A stretch of DNA of 64,000 bases from Henricia sp. BOLD:AAB3569 (Eukaryota > Echinodermata > Asteroidea > Spinulosida > Echinasteridae). Below are positions 26,736-40,100 of this stretch, in pieces (the first letter of the stretch is position 1; each line of letters opens with the position of its first letter). The translations under genes and the position numbers were made by a program. The DNA lies in NCBI GenBank assembly GCA_037783545.1, contig JBBELK010001061.1:1-64000 (forward strand), written 5' to 3'. The notes below the pieces were generated by a model, which did no database searches, had not been told where the DNA came from, and worked only from the letters and a program-made list of their open reading frames with translations.

Positions 26736-29111
26736 TCACGCAAACCGTGGCTGTCTGTACACACCTCTTTGGGGTACTCCTGAGTTGTGCGCATGCTCAG
26801 TCATTCGGACTGTCGTTAACGCACCGCAGTTTGGCTCGGCAATTTGGTCAAAGTGTGGTCCAAACGTCGGCAAATTTGGAGGTCGAAAAATGTTCCGACG
26901 AACTTCAAATTTTGCATGCCCTAAACTCTCTATATTGCGCACTTGTCATAAAAAATTGACAGACTTTCGCCTGGAAATGGCAGAGAAATTTCAAAGTTTA
27001 CAAAAAACTGGGTTGAGGCTTCCTGACTGCTCTCACGCAAACCGTGGCTGTCTGTACACACCTCTTTGGGGTACTCCTGAGTTGTGCGCATGCTCAGTCA
27101 TTCGGACTGTCGTTAACGCACCGCAGTTTGGCTCGGCAATTTGGTCAAAGTGTGGTCCAAACGTCGGCAAATTTGGAGGTCGAAAAATGTTCCGACGAAC
27201 TTCAAATTTTGCATGCCCTAAACTCTCTATATTGCGCACTTGTCATAAAAAATTGACAGACTTTCGCCGGGAAATGGCAGAGAAATTTCAAAGTTTAGAA
27301 AAAACTGGGTTGAGGCTTCCTGACTGCTCTCACGCAAACCGTGGCTGTCTGTACACACCTCTTTGGGGTACTCCTGAGTTGTGCGCATGCTCAGTCATTC
27401 GGACTGTCGTTAACGCACCGCAGTTTGGCTCGGCAATTTGGTCAAAGTGTGGTCCAAACGTCGGCAAATTTGGAGGTCGAAAAATGTTCCGACGAACTTC
27501 AAATTTTGCATGCCCTAAACTCTCTATATTGCGCACTTGTCATAAAAAATTGACAGACTTTTGCCGGGAAATGGCAGAGAAATTTCAAAGTTTAGAAAAA
27601 ACTGGGTTGAGGCTTCCTGACTGCTCTCACGCAAACCGTGGCTGTCTGTACACACCTCTTTGGGGTACTCCTGAGTTGTGCGCATGCTCAGTCATTCGGA
27701 CTGTCGTTAACGCACCGCAGTTTGGCTCGGCAATTTGGTCAAAGTGTGGTCCAAACGTCGGCAAATTTGGAGGTCGAAAAATGTTCCGACGAATTTCAAA
27801 TTTTGCATGCCCTAAACTCTCTATATTGCGCACTTGTCATAAAAAATTGACAGACTTTCGCCGGGAAATGGCAGAGAAATTTCAAAGTTTAGAAACAACT
27901 GGGTTGAGGCTTCCTGACTGCTCTCACGCAAACCGTGGCTGTCTGTACACACCTCTTTGGGGTACTCCTGAGTTGTGCGCATGCTCAGTCATTCGGACTG
28001 TCGTTAACGCACCGCAGTTTGGCTCGGCAATTTGGTCAAAGTGTGGTCCAAACGTCGGCAAATTTGGAGGTCGAAAAATGTTCCGACGAACTTCAAATTT
28101 TGCATGCCCTAAACTCTCTATATTGCGCCCTTGTCATAAAATATTGACAGACTTTCGCCAGGAAATGGCAGAGAAATTTCAAAGTTTAGAAAAAACTGGG
28201 TTGAGGCTTCCTGACTGCTCTCACGCAAACCGTGGCTGTCTGTACACACCTCTTTGGGGTACTCCTGAGTTGTGCGCATGCTCAGTCATTCGGACTGTCG
28301 TTAACGCACCGCAGTTTGGCTCGGCAATTTGGTCAAAGTGTGGTCCAAACGTCGGCAAATTTGGAGGTCGAAAAATGTTCCGACGAACTTCAAATTTTGC
28401 ATGCCCTAAACTCTCTATATTGCGCACTTGTCATAAAAAATTTACAGACTTTCGCCGGGAAATGGCAGAGAAATTTCAAAGTTTAGAAAAAACTGGGTTG
28501 AGGCTTCCTGACTGCTCTCACGCAAACCGTGGCTGTCTGTACACACCTCTTTGGGGTACTCCTGAGTTGTGCGCATGCTCAGTCATTCGGACTGTCGTTA
28601 ACGCACCGCAGTTTGGCTCGGCAATTTGGTCAAAGTGTGGTCCAAACGTCGGCAAATTTGGAGGTCGAAAAATGTTCCGACGAACTTCAAATTTTGCATG
28701 CCCTAAACTCTCTATATTGCGCACTTGTCATAAGATATTGACAGACTTTCGCCAGGAAATGGCAGAGAAATTTCAAAGTTTAGAAAAAACTGGGTTGAGG
28801 CTTCCTGACTGCTCTCACGCAAACCGTGGCTGTCTGTACACACCTCTTTGGGGTACTCCTGAGTTGTGCGCATGCTCAGTCATTCGGACTGTCGTTAACG
28901 CACCGCAGTTTGGCTCGGCAATTTGGTCAAAGTGTGGTCCAAACGTCGGCAAATTTGGAGGTCGAAAAATGTTCCGACGAACTTCAAATTTTGCATGCCC
29001 TAAACTCTCTATATTGCGCACTTGTCATAACAAATTGACAGACTTTCGCCGGGAAATGGCAGAGAAATTTCAAAGTTTAGAAAAAACTGGGTTGAGGCTT
29101 CCTGACTGCTC
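26736..29111 (+). repeat. 8-unit higher-order repeat, full copy (A B C D E F G H)
   Basis: Eight successive units are distinguishable by diagnostic variants. A has CGCCTGG and GTTTACAAAA. B is the consensus. C has CTTTTGCCGGG. D has CGAATTTCAAAT. E has GCGCCCTTG, CATAAAATATTG and CGCCAGG. F has AAATTTACAG. G has CATAAGATATTG and CGCCAGG. H has CATAACAAATTG. Unit starts are 26,736, 27,033, 27,330, 27,627, 27,924, 28,221, 28,518 and 28,815. The period is 2,376 bp. This is the most complete and least rearranged example in the window. Confidence 0.95.
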
Positions 29112-30596
29112 TCACGCAAACCGTGGCTGTCTGTACACACCTCTTTGGGGTACTCCTGAGTTGTGCGCATGCTCAGTCATTCGGACTGTCGTTAACGCAC
29201 CGCAGTTTGGCTCGGCAATTTGGTCAAAGTGTGGTCCAAACGTCGGCAAATTTGGAGGTCGAAAAATGTTCCGACGAACTTCAAATTTTGCATGCCCTAA
29301 ACTCTCTATATTGCGCACTTGTCATACAAAATTGACAGACTTTCGCCTGGAAATGGCAGAGAAATTTCAAAGTTTACAAAAAACTGGGTTGAGGCTTCCT
29401 GACTGCTCTCACGCAAACCGTGGCTGTCTGTACACAACTCTTTGGGGTACTCCTGAGTTGTGCGCATGCTCAGTCATTCGGACTGTCGTTAACGCACCGC
29501 AGTTTGGCTCGGCAATTTGGTCAAAGTGTGGTCCAAACGTCGGCAAATTTGGAGGTCGAAAAATGTTCCGACGAACTTCAAATTTTGCATGCCCTAAACT
29601 CTCTATATTGCGCACTTGTCATAAAAAATTGACAGACTTTCGCCGGGAAATGGCAGAGAAATTTCAAAGTTTAGAAAAAACTGGGTTGAGGCTTCCTGAC
29701 TGCTCTCACGCAAACCGTGGCTGTCTGTACACACCTCTTTGGGGTACTCCTGAGTTGTGCGCATGCTCAGTCATTCGGACTGTCGTTAACGCACCGCAGT
29801 TTGGCTCGGCAATTTGGTCAAAGTGTGGTCCAAACGTCGGCAAATTTGGAGGTCGAAAAATGTTCCGACGAACTTCAAATTTTGCATGCCCTAAACTCTC
29901 TATATTGCGCACTTGTCATAAAAAATTTACAGACTTTCGCCGGGAAATGGCAGAGAAATTTCAAAGTTTAGAAAAAACTGGGTTGAGGCTTCCTGACTGC
30001 TCTCACGCAAACCGTGGCTGTCTGTACACACCTCTTTGGGGTACTCCTGAGTTGTGCGCATGCTCAGTCATTCGGACTGTCGTTAACGCACCGCAGTTTG
30101 GCTCGGCAATTTGGTCAAAGTGTGGTCCAAACGTCGGCAAATTTGGAGGTCGAAAAATGTTCCGACGAACTTCAAATTTTGCATGCCCTAAACTCTCTAT
30201 ATTGCGCACTTGTCATAAGATATTGACAGACTTTCGCCAGGAAATGGCAGAGAAATTTCAAAGTTTAGAAAAAACTGGGTTGAGGCTTCCTGACTGCTCT
30301 CACGCAAACCGTGGCTGTCTGTACACACCTCTTTGGGGTACTCCTGAGTTGTGCGCATGCTCAGTCATTCGGACTGTCGTTAACGCACCGCAGTTTGGCT
30401 CGGCAATTTGGTCAAAGTGTGGTCCAAACGTCGGCAAATTTGGAGGTCGAAAAATGTTCCGACGAACTTCAAATTTTGCATGCCCTAAACTCTCTATATT
30501 GCGCACTTGTCATAACAAATTGACAGACTTTCGCCGGGAAATGGCAGAGAAATTTCAAAGTTTAGAAAAAACTGGGTTGAGGCTTCCTGACTGCTC
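29112..30596 (+). repeat. Higher-order repeat, shortened copy (A B F G H)
   Basis: Five units carry the A, B, F, G and H diagnostic variants, with C-D-E missing. The A unit also has CATACAAAATTG and the B unit has a private CACAACTC change near 29,435. Loss of exactly three whole units with register kept is what unequal crossing-over between misaligned monomers produces. Confidence 0.93.
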
Positions 30597-33566
30597 TCAC
30601 GCAAACCGTGGCTGTCTGTACACACCTCTTTGGGGTACTCCTGAGTTGTGCGCATGCTCAGTCATTCGGACTGTCGTTAACGCACCGCAGTTTGGCTCGG
30701 CAATTTGGTCAAAGTGTGGTCCAAACGTCGGCAAATTTGGAGGTCGAAAAATGTTCCGACGAACTTCAAATTTTGCATGCCCTAAACTCTCTATATTGCG
30801 CACTTGTCATAAAAAATTGACAGACTTTCGCCTGGAAATGGCAGAGAAATTTCAAAGTTTACAAAAAACTGGGTTGAGGCTTCCTGACTGCTCTCACGCA
30901 AACCGTGGCTGTCTGTACACACCTCTTTGGGGTACTCCTGAGTTGTGCGCATGCTCAGTCATTCGGACTGTCGTTAACGCACCGCAGTTTGGCTCGGCAA
31001 TTTGGTCAAAGTGTGGTCCAAACGTCGGCAAATTTGGAGGTCGAAAAATGTTCCGACGAACTTCAAATTTTGCATGCCCTAAACTCTCTATATTGCGCAC
31101 TTGTCATAAAAAATTGACAGACTTTCGCCGGGAAATGGCAGAGAAATTTCAAAGTTTAGAAAAAACTGGGTTGAGGCTTCCTGACTGCTCTCACGCAAAC
31201 CGTGGCTGTCTGTACACACCTCTTTGGGGTACTCCTGAGTTGTGCGCATGCTCAGTCATTCGGACTGTCGTTAACGCACCGCAGTTTGGCTCGGCAATTT
31301 GGTCAAAGTGTGGTCCAAACGTCGGCAAATTTGGAGGTCGAAAAATGTTCCGACGAACTTCAAATTTTGCATGCCCTAAACTCTCTATATTGCGCACTTG
31401 TCATAAAAAATTGACAGACTTTTGCCGGGAAATGGCAGAGAAATTTCAAAGTTTAGAAAAAACTGGGTTGAGGCTTCCTGACTGCTCTCACGCAAACCGT
31501 GGCTGTCTGTACACACCTCTTTGGGGTACTCCTGAGTTGTGCGCATGCTCAGTCATTCGGACTGTCGTTAACGCACCGCAGTTTGGCTCGGCAATTTGGT
31601 CAAAGTGTGGTCCAAACGTCGGCAAATTTGGAGGTCGAAAAATGTTCCGACGAATTTCAAATTTTGCATGCCCTAAACTCTCTATATTGCGCACTTGTCA
31701 TAAAAAATTGACAGACTTTCGCCGGGAAATGGCAGAGAAATTTCAAAGTTTAGAAAAAACTGGGTTGAGGCTTCCTGACTGCTCTCACGCAAACCGTGGC
31801 TGTCTGTACACACCTCTTTGGGGTACTCCTGAGTTGTGCGCATGCTCAGTCATTCGGACTGTCGTTAACGCACCGCAGTTTGGCTCGGCAATTTGGTCAA
31901 AGTGTGGTCCAAACGTCGGCAAATTTGGAGGTCGAAAAATGTTCCGACGAACTTCAAATTTTGCATGCCCTAAACTCTCTATATTGCGCCCTTGTCATAA
32001 AATATTGACAGACTTTCGCCAGGAAATGGCAGAGAAATTTCAAAGTTTAGAAAAAACTGGGTTGAGGCTTCCTGACTGCTCTCACGCAAACCGTGGCTGT
32101 CTGTACACACCTCTTTGGGGTACTCCTGAGTTGTGCGCATGCTCAGTCATTCGGACTGTCGTTAACGCACCGCAGTTTGGCTCGGCAATTTGGTCAAAGT
32201 GTGGTCCAAACGTCGGCAAATTTGGAGGTCGAAAAATGTTCCGACGAATTTCAAATTTTGCATGCCCTAAACTCTCTATATTGCGCACTTGTCATAAAAA
32301 ATTGACAGACTTTCGCCGGGAAATGGCAGAGAAATTTCAAAGTTTAGAAAAAACTGGGTTGAGGCTTCCTGACTGCTCTCACGCAAACCGTGGCTGTCTG
32401 TACACACCTCTTTGGGGTACTCCTGAGTTGTGCGCATGCTCAGTCATTCGGACTGTCGTTAACGCACCGCAGTTTGGCTCGGCAATTTGGTCAAAGTGTG
32501 GTCCAAACGTCGGCAAATTTGGAGGTCGAAAAATGTTCCGACGAACTTCAAATTTTGCATGCCCTAAACTCTCTATATTGCGCCCTTGTCATAAAATATT
32601 GACAGACTTTCGCCAGGAAATGGCAGAGAAATTTCAAAGTTTAGAAAAAACTGGGTTGAGGCTTCCTGACTGCTCTCACGCAAACCGTGGCTGTCTGTAC
32701 ACACCTCTTTGGGGTACTCCTGAGTTGTGCGCATGCTCAGTCATTCGGACTGTCGTTAACGCACCGCAGTTTGGCTCGGCAATTTGGTCAAAGTGTGGTC
32801 CAAACGTCGGCAAATTTGGAGGTCGAAAAATGTTCCGACGAACTTCAAATTTTGCATGCCCTAAACTCTCTATATTGCGCACTTGTCATAAAAAATTTAC
32901 AGACTTTCGCCGGGAAATGGCAGAGAAATTTCAAAGTTTAGAAAAAACTGGGTTGAGGCTTCCTGACTGCTCTCACGCAAACCGTGGCTGTCTGTACACA
33001 CCTCTTTGGGGTACTCCTGAGTTGTGCGCATGCTCAGTCATTCGGACTGTCGTTAACGCACCGCAGTTTGGCTCGGCAATTTGGTCAAAGTGTGGTCCAA
33101 ACGTCGGCAAATTTGGAGGTCGAAAAATGTTCCGACGAACTTCAAATTTTGCATGCCCTAAACTCTCTATATTGCGCACTTGTCATAAGATATTGACAGA
33201 CTTTCGCCAGGAAATGGCAGAGAAATTTCAAAGTTTAGAAAAAACTGGGTTGAGGCTTCCTGACTGCTCTCACGCAAACCGTGGCTGTCTGTACACACCT
33301 CTTTGGGGTACTCCTGAGTTGTGCGCATGCTCAGTCATTCGGACTGTCGTTAACGCACCGCAGTTTGGCTCGGCAATTTGGTCAAAGTGTGGTCCAAACG
33401 TCGGCAAATTTGGAGGTCGAAAAATGTTCCGACGAACTTCAAATTTTGCATGCCCTAAACTCTCTATATTGCGCACTTGTCATAACAAATTGACAGACTT
33501 TCGCCGGGAAATGGCAGAGAAATTTCAAAGTTTAGAAAAAACTGGGTTGAGGCTTCCTGACTGCTC
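30597..33566 (+). repeat. Higher-order repeat, expanded copy (A B C D E D E F G H)
   Basis: Ten units read A, B, C, D, E, D, E, F, G, H by the same diagnostic variants. The D-E pair is duplicated (31,488-32,081 and 32,082-32,675). This is the reciprocal type of event to the three-unit loss in the preceding copy. Register and unit length are preserved throughout. Confidence 0.93.
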
Positions 33567-36500
33567 TCACGCAAACCGTGGCTGTCTGTACACACCTCTT
33601 TGGGGTACTCCTGAGTTGTGCGCATGCTCAGTCATTCGGACTGTCGTTAACGCACCGCAGTTTGGCTCGGCAATTTGGTCAAAGTGTGGTCCAAACGTCG
33701 GCAAATTTGGAGGTCGAAAAATGTTCCGACGAACTTCAAATTTTGCATGCCCTAAACTCTCTATATTGCGCACTTGTCATAAAAAATTGACAGACTTTCG
33801 CCTGGAAATGGCAGAGAAATTTCAAAGTTTACAAAAAACTGGGTTGAGGCTTCCTGACTGCTCTCACGCAAACCGTGGCTGTCTGTACACACCTCTTTGG
33901 GGTACTCCTGAGTTGTGCGCATGCTCAGTCATTCGGACTGTCGTTAACGCACCGCAGTTTGGCTCGGCAATTTGGTCAAAGTGTGGTCCAAACGTCGGCA
34001 AATTTGGAGGTCGAAAAATGTTCCGACGAACTTCAAATTTTGCATGCCCTAAACTCTCTATATTGCGCACTTGTCATAAAAAATTGACAGACTTTCGCCG
34101 GGAAATGGCAGAGAAATTTCAAAGTTTAGAAAAAACTGGGTTGAGGCTTCCTGACTGCTCTCACGCAAACCGTGGCTGTCTGTACACACCTCTTTGGGGT
34201 ACTCCTGAGTTGTGCGCATGCTCAGTCATTCGGACTGTCGTTAACGCACCGCAGTTTGGCTCGGCAATTTGGTCAAAGTGTGGTCCAAACGTCGGCAAAT
34301 TTGGAGGTCGAAAAATGTTCCGACGAACTTCAAATTTTGCATGCCCTAAACTCTCTATATTGCGCACTTGTCATAAAAAATTTACAGACTTTCGCCGGGA
34401 AATGGCAGAGAAATTTCAAAGTTTAGAAAAAACTGGGTTGAGGCTTCCTGACTGCTCTCACGCAAACCGTGGCTGTCTGTACACACCTCTTTGGGGTACT
34501 CCTGAGTTGTGCGCATGCTCAGTCATTCGGACTGTCGTTAACGCACCGCAGTTTGGCTCGGCAATTTGGTCAAAGTGTGGTCCAAACGTCGGCAAATTTG
34601 GAGGTCGAAAAATGTTCCGACGAACTTCAAATTTTGCATGCCCTAAACTCTCTATATTGCGCACTTGTCATAAGATATTGACAGACTTTCGCCAGGAAAT
34701 GGCAGAGAAATTTCAAAGTTTAGAAAAAACTGGGTTGAGGCTTCCTGACTGCTCTCACGCAAACCGTGGCTGTCTGTACACACCTCTTTGGGGTACTCCT
34801 GAGTTGTGCGCATGCTCAGTCATTCGGACTGTCGTTAACGCACCGCAGTTTGGCTCGGCAATTTGGTCAAAGTGTGGTCCAAACGTCGGCAAATTTGGAG
34901 GTCGAAAAATGTTCCGACGAACTTCAAATTTTGCATGCCCTAAACTCTCTATATTGCGCACTTGTCATAACAAATTGACAGACTTTCGCCTGGAAATGGC
35001 AGAGAAATTTCAAAGTTTACAAAAAACTGGGTTGAGGCTTCCTGACTGCTCTCACGCAAACCGTGGCTGTCTGTACACACCTCTTTGGGGTACTCCTGAG
35101 TTGTGCGCATGCTCAGTCATTCGGACTGTCGTTAACGCACCGCAGTTTGGCTCGGCAATTTGGTCAAAGTGTGGTCCAAACGTCGGCAAATTTGGAGGTC
35201 GAAAAATGTTCCGACGAACTTCAAATTTTGCATGCCCTAAACTCTCTATATTGCGCACTTGTCATAAAAAATTGACAGACTTTCGCCGGGAAATGGCAGA
35301 GAAATTTCAAAGTTTAGAAAAAACTGGGTTGAGGCTTCCTGACTGCTCTCACGCAAACCGTGGCTGTCTGTACACACCTCTTTGGGGTACTCCTGAGTTG
35401 TGCGCATGCTCAGTCATTCGGACTGTCGTTAACGCACCGCAGTTTGGCTCGGCAATTTGGTCAAAGTGTGGTCCAAACGTCGGCAAATTTGGAGGTCGAA
35501 AAATGTTCCGACGAACTTCAAATTTTGCATGCCCTAAACTCTCTATATTGCGCACTTGTCATAAAAAATTGACAGACTTTTGCCGGGAAATGGCAGAGAA
35601 ATTTCAAAGTTTAGAAAAAACTGGGTTGAGGCTTCCTGACTGCTCTCACGCAAACCGTGGCTGTCTGTACACACCTCTTTGGGGTACTCCTGAGTTGTGC
35701 GCATGCTCAGTCATTCGGACTGTCGTTAACGCACCGCAGTTTGGCTCGGCAATTTGGTCAAAGTGTGGTCCAAACGTCGGCAAATTTGGAGGTCGAAAAA
35801 TGTTCCGACGAATTTCAAATTTTGCATGCCCTAAACTCTCTATATTGCGCACTTGTCATAAAAAATTGACAGACTTTCGCCGGGAAATGGCAGAGAAATT
35901 TCAAAGTTTAGAAAAAACTGGGTTGAGGCTTCCTGACTGCTCTCACGCAAACCGTGGCTGTCTGTACACACCTCTTTGGGGTACTCCTGAGTTGTGCGCA
36001 TGCTCAGTCATTCGGACTGTCGTTAACGCACCGCAGTTTGGCTCGGCAATTTGGTCAAAGTGTGGTCCAAACGTCGGCAAATTTGGAGGTCGAAAAATGT
36101 TCCGACGAACTTCAAATTTTGCATGCCCTAAACTCTCTATATTGCGCCCTTGTCATAAAATATTGACAGACTTTCGCCAGGAAATGGCAGAGAAATTTCA
36201 AAGTTTAGAAAAAACTGGGTTGAGGCTTCCTGACTGCTCTCACGCAAACCGTGGCTGTCTGTACACACCTCTTTGGGGTACTCCTGAGTTGTGCGCATGC
36301 TCAGTCATTCGGACTGTCGTTAACGCACCGCAGTTTGGCTCGGCAATTTGGTCAAAGTGTGGTCCAAACGTCGGCAAATTTGGAGGTCGAAAAATGTTCC
36401 GACGAACTTCAAATTTTGCATGCCCTAAACTCTCTATATTGCGCACTTGTCATAAAAAATTTACAGACTTTCGCCGGGAAATGGCAGAGAAATTTCAAAG

Positions 36501-37130
36501 TTTAGAAAAAACTGGGTTGAGGCTTCCTGACTGCTCTCACGCAAACCGTGGCTGTCTGTACACACCTCTTTGGGGTACTCCTGAGTTGTGCGCATGCTCA
36601 GTCATTCGGACTGTCGTTAACGCACCGCAGTTTGGCTCGGCAATTTGGTCAAAGTGTGGTCCAAACGTCGGCAAATTTGGAGGTCGAAAAATGTTCCGAC
36701 GAACTTCAAATTTTGCATGCCCTAAACTCTCTATATTGCGCACTTGTCATAAGATATTGACAGACTTTCGCCAGGAAATGGCAGAGAAATTTCAAAGTTT
36801 AGAAAAAACTGGGTTGAGGCTTCCTGACTGCTCTCACGCAAACCGTGGCTGTCTGTACACACCTCTTTGGGGTACTCCTGAGTTGTGCGCATGCTCAGTC
36901 ATTCGGACTGTCGTTAACGCACCGCAGTTTGGCTCGGCAATTTGGTCAAAGTGTGGTCCAAACGTCGGCAAATTTGGAGGTCGAAAAATGTTCCGACGAA
37001 CTTCAAATTTTGCATGCCCTAAACTCTCTATATTGCGCACTTGTCATAACAAATTGACAGACTTTCGCCGGGAAATGGCAGAGAAATTTCAAAGTTTAGA
37101 AAAAACTGGGTTGAGGCTTCCTGACTGCTC
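33567..37130 (+). repeat. Higher-order repeat, recombinant copies (A B F G H/A B C D E F G H)
   Basis: Twelve units read A, B, F, G, then a hybrid unit (34,755-35,051), then B, C, D, E, F, G, H. The hybrid carries the H marker CATAACAAATTG followed within a few bases by the A markers CGCCTGG and GTTTACAAAA, so it joins the end of one higher-order copy to the start of the next within a single monomer. The exchange point lies in about 10 bp between the two marker sets, near 34,977-34,990. Confidence 0.93.
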
Positions 37131-40100
37131 TCACGCAAACCGTGGCTGTCTGTACACACCTCTTTGGGGTACTCCTGAGTTGTGCGCATGCTCAGTCATT
37201 CGGACTGTCGTTAACGCACCGCAGTTTGGCTCGGCAATTTGGTCAAAGTGTGGTCCAAACGTCGGCAAATTTGGAGGTCGAAAAATGTTCCGACGAACTT
37301 CAAATTGTGCATGCCCTAAACTCTCTATATTGCGCACTTGTCATAAAAAATTGACAGACTTTCGCCGGGAAATGGCAGAGAAATTTCAAAGTTTAGAAAA
37401 AACTGGGTTGAGGCTTCCTGACTGCTCTCACGCAAACCGTGGCTGTCTGTACACACCTCTTTGGGGTACTCCTGAGTTGTGCGCATGCTCAGTCATTCGG
37501 ACTGTCGTTAACGCACCGCAGTTTGGCTCGGCAATTTGGTCAAAGTGTGGTCCAAACGTCGGCAAATTTGGAGGTCGACAAATGTTCCGACGAACTTCAA
37601 ATTTTGCATGCCCTAAACTCTCTATATTGCGCACTTGTCATAAAAAATTGACAGACTTTTGCCGGGAAATGGCAGAGAAATTTCAAAGTTTAGAAAAAAC
37701 TGGGTTGAGGCTTCCTGACTGCTCTCACGCAAACCGTGGCTGTCTGTACACACCTCTTTGGGGTACTCCTGAGTTGTGCGCATGCTCAGTCATTCGGACT
37801 GTCGTTAACGCACCGCAGTTTGGCTCGGCAATTTGGTCAAAGTGTGGTCCAAACGTCGGCAAATTTGGAGGTCGAAAAATGTTCCGACGAATTTCAAATT
37901 TTGCATGCCCTAAACTCTCTATATTGCGCACTTGTCATAAAAAATTGACAGACTTTCGCCGGGAAATGGCAGAGAAATTTCAAAGTTTAGAAAAAACTGG
38001 GTTGAGGCTTCCTGACTGCTCTCACGCAAACCGTGGCTGTCTGTACACACCTCTTTGGGGTACTCCTGAGTTGTGCGCATGCTCAGTCATTCGGACTGTC
38101 GTTAACGCACCGCAGTTTGGCTCGGCAATTTGGTCAAAGTGTGGTCCAAACGTCGGCAAATTTGGAGGTCGAAAAATGTTCCGACGAACTTCAAATTGTG
38201 CATGCCCTAAACTCTCTATATTGCGCACTTGTCATAAAAAATTGACAGACTTTCGCCGGGAAATGGCAGAGAAATTTCAAAGTTTAGAAAAAACTGGGTT
38301 GAGGCTTCCTGACTGCTCTTACGCAAACCGTGGCTGTCTGTACACACCTCTTTGGGGTACTCCTGAGTTGTGCGCATGCTCAGTCATTCGGACTGTCGTT
38401 AACGCACCGCAGTTTGGCTCGGCAATTTGGTCAAAGTGTGGTCCAAACGTCGGCAAATTTGGAGGTCGAAAAATGTTCCGACGAACTTCAAATTTTGCAT
38501 GCCCTAAACTCTCTATATTGCGCACTTGTCATAAAAAATTGACAGACTTTTGCCGGGAAATGGCAGAGAAATTTCAAAGTTTAGAAAAAACTGGGTTGAG
38601 GCTTCCTGACTGCTCTCACGCAAACCGTGGCTGTCTGTACACACCTCTTTGGGGTACTCCAGAGTTGTGCGCATGCTCAGTCATTCGGACTGTCGTTAAC
38701 GCACCGCAGTTTGGCTCGGCAATTTGGTCAAAGTGTGGTCCAAACGTCGGCAAATTTGGAGGTCGAAAAATGTTCCGACGAATTTCAAATTTTGCATGCC
38801 CTAAACTCTCTATATTGCGCACTTGTCATAAAAAATTGACAGACTTTCGCCGGGAAATGGCAGAGAAATTTCAAAGTTTAGAAAAAACTGGGTTGAGGCT
38901 TCCTGACTGCTCTCACGCAAACCGTGGCTGTCTGTACACACCTCTTTGGGGTACTCCTGAGTTGTGCGCATGCTCAGTCATTCGGACTGTCGTTAACGCA
39001 CCGCAGTTTGGCTCGGCAATTTGGTCAAAGTGTGGTCCAAACGTCGGCAAATTTGGAGGTCGAAAAATGTTCCGACGAACTTCAAATTTTGCATGCCCTA
39101 AACTCTCTATATTGCGCCCTTGTCATAAAATATTGACAGACTTTCGCCAGGAAATGGCAGAGAAATTTCAAAGTTTAGAAAAAACTGGGTTGAGGCTTCC
39201 TGACTGCTCTCACGCAAACCGTGGCTGTCTGTACACACCTCTTTGGGGTACTCCTGAGTTGTGCGCATGCTCAGTCATTCGGACTGTCGTTAACGCACCG
39301 CAGTTTGGCTCGGCAATTTGGTCAAAGTGTGGTCCAAACGTCGGCAAATTTGGAGGTCGAAAAATGTTCCGACGAACTTCAAATTTTGCATGCCCTAAAC
39401 TCTCTATATTGCGCACTTGTCATAAAAAATTGACAGACTTTCGCCGGGAAATGGCAGAGAAATTTCAAAGTTTAGAAAAAACTGGGTTGAGGCTTCCTGA
39501 CTGCTCTCACGCAAACCGTGGCTGTCTGTACACACCTCTTTGGGGTACTCCTGAGTTGTGCGCATGCTCAGTCATTCGGACTGTCGTTAACGCACCGCAG
39601 TTTGGCTCGGCAATTTGGTCAAAGTGTGGTCCAAACGTCGGCAAATTTGGAGGTCGAAAAATGTTCCGACGAACTTCAAATTTTGCATGCCCTAAACTCT
39701 CTATATTGCGCACTTGTCATAAAAAATTGACAGACTTTCGCCGGGAAATGGCAGAGAAATTTCAAAGTTTAGAAAAAACTGGGTTGAGGCTTCCTGACTG
39801 CTCTCACGCAAACCGTGGCTGTCTGTACACACCTCTTTGGGGTACTCCTGAGTTGTGCGCATGCTCAGTCATTCGGACTGTCGTTAACGCACCGCAGTTT
39901 GGCTCGGCAATTTGGTCAAAGTGTGGTCCAAACGTCGGCAAATTTGGAGGTCGAAAAATGTTCCGACGAACTTCAAATTGTGCATGCCCTAAACTCTCTA
40001 TATTGCGCACTTGTCATAAAAAATTGACAGACTTTCGCCGGGAAATGGCAGAGAAATTTCAAAGTTTAGAAAAAACTGGGTTGAGGCTTCCTGACTGCTC

